This document shows, piece after piece, positions 43,389 through 51,275 of a stretch of 64,000 bases of DNA (positions are counted from its first letter, which is position 1; each line of letters opens with the position of its first letter). A model generated the notes under the pieces. It saw only the letters and a list, made by a program, of their open reading frames with translations, ran no database searches and had not been told where the DNA came from. The position numbers were made by a program, and so were the translations under genes. The DNA comes from CAVYXZ01 sp963772595. Lineage in GTDB: Bacteria > Chloroflexota > Anaerolineae > Aggregatilineales > Phototrophicaceae. Where the stretch lies: contig CAVYXZ010000013.1 in NCBI GenBank assembly GCA_963772595.1, forward strand, positions 310,001 through 374,000, read 5' to 3'.

Positions 43389-43622
43389 ATGTGGTACGGG
43401 AATGATCTGTTTATACAGGAGCGCCAGCGTCAACTGCTGCGTGATGCGGCACGTTATCGGGAAGCAAAGCGTGCTGCCGGTCAGCGTTCGCAGGCCGGAT
43501 GGCTGCGTTCTCTGTTGGGATTTTTTGAGGCACTGGCGCTGGTACGCGCAGGGTTTCGCCCAGATGTCAGTCAGCGCCCGCCAGAAGCACGCGGCAGGCG
43601 AACGCAATCCGAAATTTCTTGA
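43389..43622 (+). CDS. Small basic hypothetical protein
   Basis: 77 residues, helical and rich in Arg, Gln and Leu (for example Gln-Glu-Arg-Gln-Arg-Gln-Leu-Leu-Arg and Ala-Lys-Arg-Ala-Ala-Gly). It has one mildly hydrophobic helix (Leu-Leu-Gly-Phe-Phe-Glu-Ala-Leu-Ala-Leu-Val) and an Arg-rich tail. An AAAGGGG site lies before the ATG. It is divergent from the WYL regulator and could be its target. No family recognised; coding status is moderate because of its size. Confidence 0.5.
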   Translation: MWYGNDLFIQERQRQLLRDAARYREAKRAAGQRSQAGWLRSLLGFFEALALVRAGFRPDVSQRPPEARGRRTQSEIS

Positions 43623-43659
43623 TTATGAGGGACCGGGCTGGAGTGCCGGTCCTTTTTTG

Positions 43660-44811
43660 TTACTGGCGCAGGGGCAGATGATCACAGGCCGGCGACAGAG
43701 TCATATACTCACCGCTGACCCAGCCGCTCTGATCTTCGTACATCGTGTACCACCAGTCCCCTTCCTCGCTCTTGCCATACAGCGACAGAATTGTGTCAAA
43801 AGGAACGGTAGTGACGAGATCGGCATCCAGGCTTGGCTCGGCGCGCATATTCAGGTTGTAGAGCACGGTTGCCAGACAGGGTTCGGGCAGGGTAGGTGAT
43901 GGCGTCGGCGTACTGGTGACAAAGCTCAGGCGTGTAGGCGTGGGCGTGTCGGTTGGGCGCGGCGTGCGGGATGGCGTTGGCGTACGGGTTGGTGTATCGG
44001 TCGGCGTGAAACTGGGGGTGAACGTGACCGTCTGAGTAGCAGTGGGCGTGGGTGATGCCAGCATGACCGCGGCGACGCTGCTGATCTGATCGCTGCTGAT
44101 AGGCGCGTTCAATTTGCTGCGCAGATCCGCGCTGAGGTTCGCCAGAATCATCGTGCCTTCGAGCCGGGGTATTTCGCCACTGCGAATTAAGGATTCCAGT
44201 TCGGCGCGCGATGCGACAATGGCCTCATCCAACGCAGCTTCGGGATCGCCACCCTGAGCTTCGATGACTGCTGCCAGGCTGCTGTCGTCCGTGAGTTCAA
44301 GCAGCAGATCCTCCGGCGTCATGCCGGTTTCGTCGCTGGCACTCTGCAAAAGCTGGATATAAGCGCGTGTGTCCTGCGCGATTTGAAAATCTGCTGGGCC
44401 GGGGGCTGTGGTGCTTTCGAAGACGGTTGTCTCGACTGGCACAACGAAATAAGCGGCTGCATAGGGCATGACCAGGGCGGCTAGCACGATCAGGACGCCT
44501 GCTCCGATCCCCAGAATGCCGCGTGATTGGACAAGGTTGCGTTCTTCGCGCCGGGCCTCGACGATCAGGAAGAGGACGCCGGTCAGAATCAGGAAAGCCG
44601 CCAGCGCAAAGGCAGACGAGCGTAGCGCGGGCCTGGGCAGGTCGCGGGCGTAATTTTCCACCAGGGCCAGCAGCGGCACGATGGTCGCCAGGAAGGCCAG
44701 CAGCGTTCCCCAGAAGCCCAGGCGTGTCTTTTTGCGCAGTGTCTGAAGGAGATTGTTGAGCACAAAAAGCAGCGCAAAGACTCCTCCGCTTGCCAGCAGC
44801 AGTAATTCCAT
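43660..44811 (-). CDS. Membrane protein with Thr-Pro-rich linker and SH3 domain
   Basis: 383 residues. Three N-terminal membrane helices (about 5-22, 33-52, 66-85) and a fourth near 95-120 are followed by an extracytoplasmic helical domain. A low-complexity linker of Thr-Pro repeats (about residues 255-310) precedes a bacterial SH3 domain (about 318-370: Tyr-Asn-Leu-Asn-Met-Arg-Ala-Glu-Pro-Ser, Trp-Trp-Tyr-Thr, Gly-Trp-Val-Ser-Gly). Such SH3b domains bind cell-wall or surface ligands. Thr-Pro linkers of this kind are common in Chloroflexota exported proteins. Specific function unknown. Confidence 0.75.
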   Translation of the reverse strand: MELLLLASGGVFALLFVLNNLLQTLRKKTRLGFWGTLLAFLATIVPLLALVENYARDLPRPALRSSAFALAAFLILTGVLFLIVEARREERNLVQSRGILGIGAGVLIVLAALVMPYAAAYFVVPVETTVFESTTAPGPADFQIAQDTRAYIQLLQSASDETGMTPEDLLLELTDDSSLAAVIEAQGGDPEAALDEAIVASRAELESLIRSGEIPRLEGTMILANLSADLRSKLNAPISSDQISSVAAVMLASPTPTATQTVTFTPSFTPTDTPTRTPTPSRTPRPTDTPTPTRLSFVTSTPTPSPTLPEPCLATVLYNLNMRAEPSLDADLVTTVPFDTILSLYGKSEEGDWWYTMYEDQSGWVSGEYMTLSPACDHLPLRQ

Positions 44812-44933
44812 GAATTCTCCCAGCGTAGTTGCGCGGCGAATAAATTATAGGCTACTTAGAAAAAGTTGATTTGTCTATATTGAGTAGCACCTGCGAAAAC
44901 TCATGGTGATACTCAATACGTAGTTCAGGTCGT

Positions 44934-45656
44934 TCAGGTTGCGGGATCAGGATGCACTGTTGACATTACGAAAGCCTGTAGAACCTCGTAAGGTACACCG
45001 CCACGATCATAGCTGTGGAGACCATCGCTGATGTACTTGAGGTTGCCGTCGTTATAGCGAATCATGATGGTGGGGGTACTCTGGACGTTGTGCTGCTGGC
45101 CGAGGGCCATATCGGTGCGAACCTGGGTGGCATCGCCGCTGCAATTAATCAGATCCACCGCACTGAGATCGAGGCGCTGTGCCAGGTCTCGCGCTACCTG
45201 GTCGTTAAAGCGTCCCTGGGCGCGTCCCATCTGGAACAAGACATCATAGGCGGGCCAGAAGGCATCCTCGCGCTGATCGGCTGCGCATTCGGCAAGCTGA
45301 GCGGTATAGGGGCCAAAGGTCGGGTCGGCCCCGCTGATGAACATGCGAAATTCAAATTTCGACAGGCCGGTTCTGACAAAGTTGTCGATGAAGTTTTCGG
45401 TCACGTCGAAATATTCCTGGCAGTGTGGGCAGGCGAAATCGCCGAATTCGACGACGGTGACGGGTGCGTCGGGATTACCCAGCACAAAGCCGCCGTCTGG
45501 CAGGCGTGACTGTGGAATGTCGGCATACCGGGCATAGGGCGAGCCTGAGGCTTGCGGCACCGAGAGCAAGATCACGCCGATTGCACCGACCAGTGCGACG
45601 ACGGCTACCGCGAGGGTCAGGGTCATATTCCGGTTGTTGCGCAGCTTGTTTATCAT
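44934..45656 (-). CDS. DsbA-family thiol oxidoreductase, membrane anchored
   Basis: 240 residues from the ATG at 45656. One N-terminal membrane segment (about 11-31) anchors an extracytoplasmic thioredoxin-fold domain of the DSBA/DsbG kind. The redox site is Cys-Pro-His-Cys in Phe-Ala-Cys-Pro-His-Cys-Gln-Glu-Tyr. The cis-Pro loop is Gln-Ser-Thr-Pro-Thr-Ile-Met. It probably forms or reshuffles disulfides in exported proteins. Two further Cys residues (near 130 and 180) could form a structural disulfide. An earlier in-frame ATG at 45689 is less likely. Confidence 0.87.
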   Translation of the reverse strand: MINKLRNNRNMTLTLAVAVVALVGAIGVILLSVPQASGSPYARYADIPQSRLPDGGFVLGNPDAPVTVVEFGDFACPHCQEYFDVTENFIDNFVRTGLSKFEFRMFISGADPTFGPYTAQLAECAADQREDAFWPAYDVLFQMGRAQGRFNDQVARDLAQRLDLSAVDLINCSGDATQVRTDMALGQQHNVQSTPTIMIRYNDGNLKYISDGLHSYDRGGVPYEVLQAFVMSTVHPDPAT

Positions 45657-45770
45657 TCTGGTCTCGTTTTCCTGGCAATATTTGGGCACAATGTATCAGA
45701 AAGCGGACGAGTTCTCAACTTAGAGTTGGATGAATGGTCCGGTATCCGCGAAATTACTGAGAGCGATGTT

Positions 45771-47093
45771 ATGCGTGCAGTAGATATTATTGGCCGGAAA
45801 CGCGATGGTTTGCCGTTGAGCCAGGCGGAGATCGAATGGTTTGTGACGGAGTACAGTGCCGGTGAACTGCCCGACTATCAGGCGGCAGCACTGCTGATGG
45901 CGATTTGCATTCGCGGCATGAACCGTGAGGAAATCGTGCAGCTTACGCTGGCGATGGCGCATTCCGGCGCGGTGCTGGATCTTTCCGGGATTGTCGGCGG
46001 TTACGCGGTCGATAAACATTCGTCGGGCGGGGTGGGCGATAAGACCAGCCTGGTCGTGCTGCCGCTGGTGGCAAGCTGCGGCGTGCCGGTGGCGAAGATG
46101 AGCGGGCGCGGCCTGGGCTATTCCGGCGGGACGCTTGATAAGATCGAATCAATCGCGGGCTATAACGTCAACCTGACGACCGAGCGCTTTGAGCGGTTGG
46201 CGCAGCAGAACGGAATCGTCCTTTCCGGCCAGAGCCATGACCTGGCTCCTGCTGACGGCAAGCTCTACGCGCTGCGCGACGTGACGGCGACGGTGCCGAG
46301 CCTGCCGCTGATCGCCAGCAGCATTATGAGCAAGAAACTGGCCGCCGGGGCCAATGGCATTGTGCTCGATGTCAAAATGGGCGAGGGTGCCTTCATGCAC
46401 AGCCTGGACGAGGCGCAAACGCTGGCACAAACGATGGTCGATATTGGCGTTGATGCCGGGCGCGACATGGTAGCGCTGGTGTCCGACATGAATCAGCCGC
46501 TGGGTGAAGCCGTCGGCAATGCGCTGGAAGTGCGCGAGGCGATTGAGGCGATGCAGGGCGGTGGCCCGCAGGACTTCCGCGATCATTGCCTGGAAGTCGC
46601 GGCGCAGATGCTTCGGCTGGCGGGTCAGGGCGGACGCTGGACGGATGTGGCCGCTACGCGCGAGCAGCTCGTACAGCATCTTGAAGGCGGGCAGGCGCTG
46701 GACAAGTTCAAGCTGCTGGTGGAGAGCCAGGGCGGTGACGTGCGCATGGTGGATGATCCCCAGCGGATGCCGCAGGCGCGCCTCGTGGAGACGATTCGCG
46801 CCGCGCAGGCAGGCTCTGTGGCGCAGGTTTCGGCGCTGAAGATCGCGCAGTTGGCCTTTGACCTGGGCGCAGGCCGCGAGCGCAAAGGCGACCCGATTGA
46901 TCTGGCAGTGGGCGTACAGGTCCATGTTAAAGTGGGCGACCGGATTGACGCTGGTGCCCCCCTGATCACAATCCACGCCAATGACGAGCGCAAGCTTGAT
47001 GCCTGCCGAGTGCTGGCGGACGAGGCGATCCTATTCAGCGAATCCGCCGTCGAACCCTTACCGCTGTTCTACGACCGGATCTACGGCCACTAA
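45771..47093 (+). CDS. Pyrimidine-nucleoside (thymidine) phosphorylase
   Basis: 440 residues from the ATG at 45771. It releases the base from pyrimidine nucleosides with phosphate. The signature Lys-His-Ser-Ser-Gly-Gly-Val-Gly-Asp-Lys-Thr-Ser is present, as are Met-Ser-Gly-Arg-Gly-Leu-Gly-Tyr-Ser-Gly-Gly-Thr-Leu-Asp-Lys, Lys-Met-Gly-Glu-Gly-Ala-Phe and a C-terminal Lys-Val-Gly-Asp barrel domain. Lys at the start of the signature and the length fit Pdp/DeoA; the two cannot be separated with certainty. The 3' end overlaps the convergent lipoprotein gene by 36 bases. Confidence 0.92.
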   Translation: MRAVDIIGRKRDGLPLSQAEIEWFVTEYSAGELPDYQAAALLMAICIRGMNREEIVQLTLAMAHSGAVLDLSGIVGGYAVDKHSSGGVGDKTSLVVLPLVASCGVPVAKMSGRGLGYSGGTLDKIESIAGYNVNLTTERFERLAQQNGIVLSGQSHDLAPADGKLYALRDVTATVPSLPLIASSIMSKKLAAGANGIVLDVKMGEGAFMHSLDEAQTLAQTMVDIGVDAGRDMVALVSDMNQPLGEAVGNALEVREAIEAMQGGGPQDFRDHCLEVAAQMLRLAGQGGRWTDVAATREQLVQHLEGGQALDKFKLLVESQGGDVRMVDDPQRMPQARLVETIRAAQAGSVAQVSALKIAQLAFDLGAGRERKGDPIDLAVGVQVHVKVGDRIDAGAPLITIHANDERKLDACRVLADEAILFSESAVEPLPLFYDRIYGH

Positions 47094-47867
47094 GTCGCCG
47101 TTTTCATCATAACCATATGTAAAAATTGGGGCGTCAGCCAGATAGCCTGCGGCATAATCGCCTGTATTGCCCAATGCTTCGGCAAGAGCGCTGCGTTCTG
47201 GTGCGGCTTGCAGTGTTTCAATCGCGCGTGACATGGCGGCGTAGGTGGCAGGCGCAATCAAGCGCGGTTCTGGGGCGAATTGATCGCTGCTGCGGTAGCG
47301 CTCGGTGAAACTGGTATCGGCCAGAGGCGAGGTGGTGACGATCTGCACATCGCTCAACTGCGGATGTAGATCACGGAACTGATCCAGGCTCAGGATGTCG
47401 CCGCCGGTGATCGGTCCGGCAGCCTTAGCCGCTTCCAGTACGTCTGCCCTGGGGGGCAAGGTGTAATGGTCGCTGGCAGCCGGGTTGGTCAGGATGAAGA
47501 CGCGATCCCCCAGCGGCTGCGCTTCCCATTCGCCTACCACAAGGACAGGCAAATCCGCAAAACTGGCGAGGCTCTGCGAGTTGGTGGCGGCATAGCCCAG
47601 CACCAACACGACGCGCACCTGCGGGTCCAGCACCAGGGCGCGCGCGCGGTCTGATGCACTGTCGATGGTTCCCCCATCGTCCACCGCCAGCAGCTCTATC
47701 GCATCGGTCTGAGCATCCTGAAAGGCAAGGCGGGCGGCGTAGAGCGCCTCATAGCCGACTTCTCGGTAGCGGCCTTCGAAGGGAGCCAGCAGTGCGATGC
47801 GGGTCGGGGTCTGAATCCGCATACAGCCCGCAAAGAGCAGGACGGCTAGCAGCCACTTAACAGGCAT
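47058..47867 (-). CDS. Periplasmic-binding-type lipoprotein
   Basis: 269 residues from the ATG at 47867. The N-terminus is a short lipoprotein signal with lipobox Leu-Phe-Ala-Gly-Cys. The rest resembles the branched-chain amino-acid-type (Peripla_BP_6) binding fold: Ile-Ala-Leu-Leu-Ala-Pro-Phe-Glu-Gly, then Val-Asp-Asp-Gly-Gly-Thr and Val-Val-Leu-Val-Leu-Gly-Tyr, but it is shorter than transport-linked members (about 350-400). No permease genes adjoin. The start overlaps the mltG stop by 11 bases, so it is translationally coupled to mltG. LpoA-like regulators of cell-wall synthesis share this fold, which makes an envelope role attractive but unproven. Confidence 0.7.
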   Translation of the reverse strand: MPVKWLLAVLLFAGCMRIQTPTRIALLAPFEGRYREVGYEALYAARLAFQDAQTDAIELLAVDDGGTIDSASDRARALVLDPQVRVVLVLGYAATNSQSLASFADLPVLVVGEWEAQPLGDRVFILTNPAASDHYTLPPRADVLEAAKAAGPITGGDILSLDQFRDLHPQLSDVQIVTTSPLADTSFTERYRSSDQFAPEPRLIAPATYAAMSRAIETLQAAPERSALAEALGNTGDYAAGYLADAPIFTYGYDENGDLVAVDPVVEQR

Positions 47868-48960
47868 TGGCGAGATGCTCTTCGAAGCTGTGGGCGAAAT
47901 TGTGCAGCCCGCTGCCATCACAGGCGGCACGGAAGTACAGGAAGTCGTTGTCTTCGGGATAGACGGCGGCTCGAATAGCTGAGAGGCCCGGATTGGCGAT
48001 AGGACCGGGCGGCAGGCCGGGGCCGAGATAGGTATTGTAATCCGACAGAACGTTGACGTAATCATCTTGCGTGATCTGCGGCCACCAGGTCCCGTCTTTG
48101 TAGCCGATGCCATACTGCACGGTCGGGTCAGCGTCGAGCTTCATGCCGATAGCGAGACGGTTGCGGTAGACGGCGGCAATGCGTGGGTTTTCGTCCGCAA
48201 CCACTGATTCGCGCTCGATAATGGAGGCCAGCGTGACGATCTGGAAAAGGCTGAAATCCTGCACCTGAGCGTCCTGGCGCAGCTGCGGACCGGTCTTATC
48301 GAGAAAGGTTTGCAGCAGTTCGTCGCGCAGCCCTTCGGCGTTGATGTCAGGCGGAAGCTGGTAGGTATCCGGGAAAAGGAAGCCTTCCAGCGAGGCCCCT
48401 GCGGGCAGGCCGACCTCAGCCGCAAAAGCGGGATCAACCGTCGCGCCGGGGCCGGTCACGGCCAGAAAATCCAGGCCAGTGAAGCCGAAGAGACCGCTGG
48501 CGTCAATGGTGTTTGCGATCTCTTCCATGCGCCAGCCTTCGAGGATGCGGAAAGGAATGTGACTCTTGCTCGAATCGGTCAGCATCAGAGCGATTTCGGG
48601 GATGGTCATGCTCTGACGCGGGAAATAGACCCCGGCTTCCATCTGGGTATCGAGGCCCTCGACGAAGGCATAATCGACGTAGAGATCAGCGTTGCTGATG
48701 AGACCGGCGTTGAGCAGATTTTGCGCCACCAGCGGCGGTGTGTCACCGGGGTTGACGGTGAAGCGCACGGGACTCTCGTCGCTTCCGGCGGGACGGTTGA
48801 GCGCGTCCTGACGGCCACTGAGCATCAAGCGGGTGAACTCGCGCTGGACGTAGGTGACCGGCCTGCCTTCGGAGATGATGTAGAGCAGTCCTCCGGCCAG
48901 CAGCGCCAGAATGCCCAGGCCAAAGGCCAGCAGAATGAGGGTTTTAACCAGCCGGGACAA
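47857..48960 (-). CDS. mltG: Endolytic murein transglycosylase MltG
   Basis: 367 residues. One N-terminal membrane anchor (about 7-28), a LysM-like region, and the YceG/MltG catalytic domain. It cuts nascent glycan strands and helps set their length. The catalytic Glu is in Ala-Ser-Ile-Ile-Glu-Arg-Glu-Ser, and the family motifs Glu-Gly-Phe-Leu-Phe-Pro-Asp-Thr-Tyr, Asp-Pro-Thr-Val-Gln-Tyr-Gly, Tyr-Asn-Thr-Tyr and Gly-Leu-Pro-Pro-Gly-Pro-Ile are all present. The next gene (binding lipoprotein) overlaps its stop codon. Confidence 0.95.
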   Translation of the reverse strand: MSRLVKTLILLAFGLGILALLAGGLLYIISEGRPVTYVQREFTRLMLSGRQDALNRPAGSDESPVRFTVNPGDTPPLVAQNLLNAGLISNADLYVDYAFVEGLDTQMEAGVYFPRQSMTIPEIALMLTDSSKSHIPFRILEGWRMEEIANTIDASGLFGFTGLDFLAVTGPGATVDPAFAAEVGLPAGASLEGFLFPDTYQLPPDINAEGLRDELLQTFLDKTGPQLRQDAQVQDFSLFQIVTLASIIERESVVADENPRIAAVYRNRLAIGMKLDADPTVQYGIGYKDGTWWPQITQDDYVNVLSDYNTYLGPGLPPGPIANPGLSAIRAAVYPEDNDFLYFRAACDGSGLHNFAHSFEEHLANAC

Positions 48961-49042
48961 GCCATCGCCTCCATGCCATCTTGCCGCCGATCAAGTATAC
49001 TCAGGTCTGGCGACGTGTAAACCGTAGCATGAGGAAGGCTTT

Positions 49043-50348
49043 ATGACCCAGCAAGCGGCTCCACTGGCGGCGATTGCCCAGGCCCTGCGTTCTGGCGCGC
49101 AGGACGTCACGGCGACTCTGGCCGAAGCGCTGTACCACCTGAACTACGTCGATTCGCATTTGCAGGCCTTTTTGCCGGAAGCGGGCCGCCGGGAGCGGAT
49201 TTTTGCCGAGGCTGAGGCGCTGTATGCACAGTACCCGGAGCCAGACTCGCGTCCGCCGCTGTTTGGCGTGCCGGTGGGCATCAAGGATATTTTCAAAGTC
49301 GATGGACTGCCGACGCAAGGCGGGATCAACCCTCCCTTCTGAATTGTTTGAAATGCCAGAGGCCGACTGTGTGGCACGGCTGCGCGCAGCAGGCGCGATT
49401 GTGCTGGGAAAGACAGTCACGACAGAGTTCGCCTTTGTCGAACCCGGCCCGACGCATAACCCGCATAATTCTGCGCATACACCCGGTGGGTCAAGCAGCG
49501 GCTCGGCGGCGGCGGTGGCGGCGGGATTGGTGCCGCTGGCCCTGGGCACCCAAACCGTCGGCTCGGTGATTCGTCCGGCGGCTTACTGCGGCGTGGTCGG
49601 TTTCAAACCGAGCTACGGACGCATTGACCCGACCGGGGTGCTGTTTGTGGCCCGCTCGCTGGATCATGTCGGCATCTTCACACAGGATGTCGAGGGGATG
49701 CAGTTAGCCGCCTCGATTTTGTGCCGGGACTGGTCGATAGACAGTGTCATCGAGTCGCGGCCTGTGCTGGCGGTGCCGGAGGGTCCCTACTTGCAGCAGG
49801 CGTCGCCGGAGGGGCTGGCAGCGTTTGAAGACCAGGTGAAGGGGCTGGAATCGGCGGGCTACACCGTGCGTCAGGTCGAGGTGCTGGACGACATCGCCGA
49901 GATCGACCACAATCACATGCTGTTGATGGCCTACGAAATGGCGCAGGAACACGCGCAGTGGTTTGCGCAGTACGCTGATCGCTATCGGCCTCGCACCGTG
50001 GCGAAGATCCGGCGCGGGAAGGACGTCTCGGCGATTGAGGCGGCAGCGGCACGGGAATTGCAGGCCAAACTGCGCGAGCGGCTCACGCAGCGGCTGGCGG
50101 AAGCGGGTGCGGACCTGTGGATCAGCCCATCTGCACCGGGGACTGCACCGGAGGGGCTGGATTCGACAGGCGATCCGGCGATGAATCTGCCCTGGACCCA
50201 TGCCGGACTGCCGACGGTGACGGTTCCAGCAGGCTGGGGACAGAACAATCTACCGTTTGGGCTGCAATGCGTGGGCGCATTCGGCAGCGATGAGCAGGTG
50301 CTGGCATGGTGCAAGGACTTGTTTGCGGTCATGAACAGGGGAGAGTGA
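49043..50348 (+). CDS. Amidase signature family hydrolase, one frameshift
   Basis: The Ser-Ser-Lys triad is visible: Lys in Val-Gly-Ile-Lys-Asp, and the Ser residues in Gly-Gly-Ser-Ser-Ser-Gly-Ser and Gly-Thr-Gln-Thr-Val-Gly-Ser. It hydrolyses an amide bond; GatA of the tRNA amidotransferase is a relative, but gatB and gatC are absent and the length is shorter. A +1 shift near 49324 separates Leu-Pro-Thr-Gln-Gly-Gly from Leu-Pro-Ser-Glu-Leu-Phe. Corrected length 434 residues. A GAGGAAGG site precedes the ATG. The DinB-like gene follows three bases after the stop. Confidence 0.88.
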
Positions 50349-50351
50349 ACT

Positions 50352-50835
50352 ATGCACGGTGAAGACACTGTACGGGGTTGGGCTTTTGACGAACTGCACC
50401 GGACGGTCAAGATGGTCGGGTATATCCTGAACAAGACGCCGGATGCGGATCTCAAGACCTATCGGGATGGCGGCGATGGCTGGACCGTGCTTCAGGTGGT
50501 CTGTCATCTACGCGACTGGGAGACGATGTTTCTGGATCGTGCCAAACTCATCATGCGCGAGGACATGCCCGCGCTGGTCAACTGGGATCCTGACCAGGAG
50601 GCGGCAGCGCGCAAGTACATGGAGCAGAATGTGCAGACGGCCTTCGATGCCTGGGCCAAGAATCGTGCCGATCACATCATCTTACCTGGAGAAGCTCGCG
50701 CCCGATGATTGGGAACGGGCCGGGACGCACCCCAGGCGCGGGCACTTTACACTGCACAACTCGCTGTTCCTGACCGTCTGGCATGATACGCTGCACATCG
50801 AGCAGATCATCAAGATTTTGAGCCAGAAACTTTAG
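50352..50835 (+). CDS. DinB-family protein, one frameshift
   Basis: Four-helix DinB/YfiT-like protein. These often bind a metal with three His residues and act as thiol transferases or stress proteins. Metal-site-like residues appear as Val-Cys-His-Leu-Arg-Asp-Trp, and near the end Trp-His-Asp-Thr-Leu-His-Ile-Glu-Gln-Ile. A +1 shift near 50682 precedes Leu-Ala-Pro-Asp-Asp-Trp-Glu-Arg. Corrected length is 160 residues. Probably co-transcribed with the amidase. Its last four bases overlap the end of the convergent ruvX. Confidence 0.82.
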
Positions 50836-51275
50836 AATTCTGGCGGTTCGGCCAGGCCGTCGCGCAGGGCGTCGAGATAGCTTTGCAGGATGACACGGGC
50901 AGCCAGGTCATCGACCGGGTCGCGCGGCTTGCGCCCCCTGCTGCGGGCCAGTTCGTGGGCATCTATACTGGACATCTGTTCATCCCAGAAGATGACCGGC
51001 AGGTCGATGACGCGCGCCAGCCGCCCGGCCCAGCGCCGGACGACCTTCTCCTGAGAGTGCTGACCTTCGTGCGCTTCCAGGTTGATTGGCACGCCGATGA
51101 CCAGCGCGACCACCCGCTCCTGCGCAGCGATCTGCGCGAGCCGTTCGAAATCTTCCTGACGCGATTTGCGATGAAGGATGAGCAGTTCGTGGGCGACCAG
51201 CCCGGAGGGGTCGCTGACGGCCAGGCCGATGCGCCGGGTACCGTGATCGATTCCCAGCAGCCTGCCTTCAATCAC
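50832..51275 (-). CDS. Putative pre-16S rRNA nuclease YqgF/RuvX
   Basis: 147 residues from the GTG at 51275, whose GTGA overlaps the stop of the upstream gene. RNase H-like fold: Leu-Gly-Ile-Asp-His-Gly-Thr-Arg-Arg-Ile-Gly-Leu-Ala (catalytic Asp), Val-Ile-Gly-Val-Pro, Trp-Asp-Glu-Gln-Met-Ser-Ser, and a C-terminal Asp-Asp-Leu-Ala-Ala. The family matures 16S rRNA 5' ends or resolves junctions, depending on species. A longer reading from 51338 would overlap the upstream gene. alaS, a baseplate-J-like gene and ruvX are in line on the minus strand. Confidence 0.9.
   Translation of the reverse strand: MIEGRLLGIDHGTRRIGLAVSDPSGLVAHELLILHRKSRQEDFERLAQIAAQERVVALVIGVPINLEAHEGQHSQEKVVRRWAGRLARVIDLPVIFWDEQMSSIDAHELARSRGRKPRDPVDDLAARVILQSYLDALRDGLAEPPEF

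Noticed and set aside
43905..44060. A tandem DNA repeat
   Set aside because: This is the coding stretch for the Thr-Pro linker of the SH3 protein; the repetition is at protein level and imperfect in DNA.
49043..50348. GatA subunit of the glutamyl-tRNA amidotransferase
   Set aside because: No gatB or gatC nearby, shorter than GatA, and it is followed by a DinB-like gene; a general amidase fits better.
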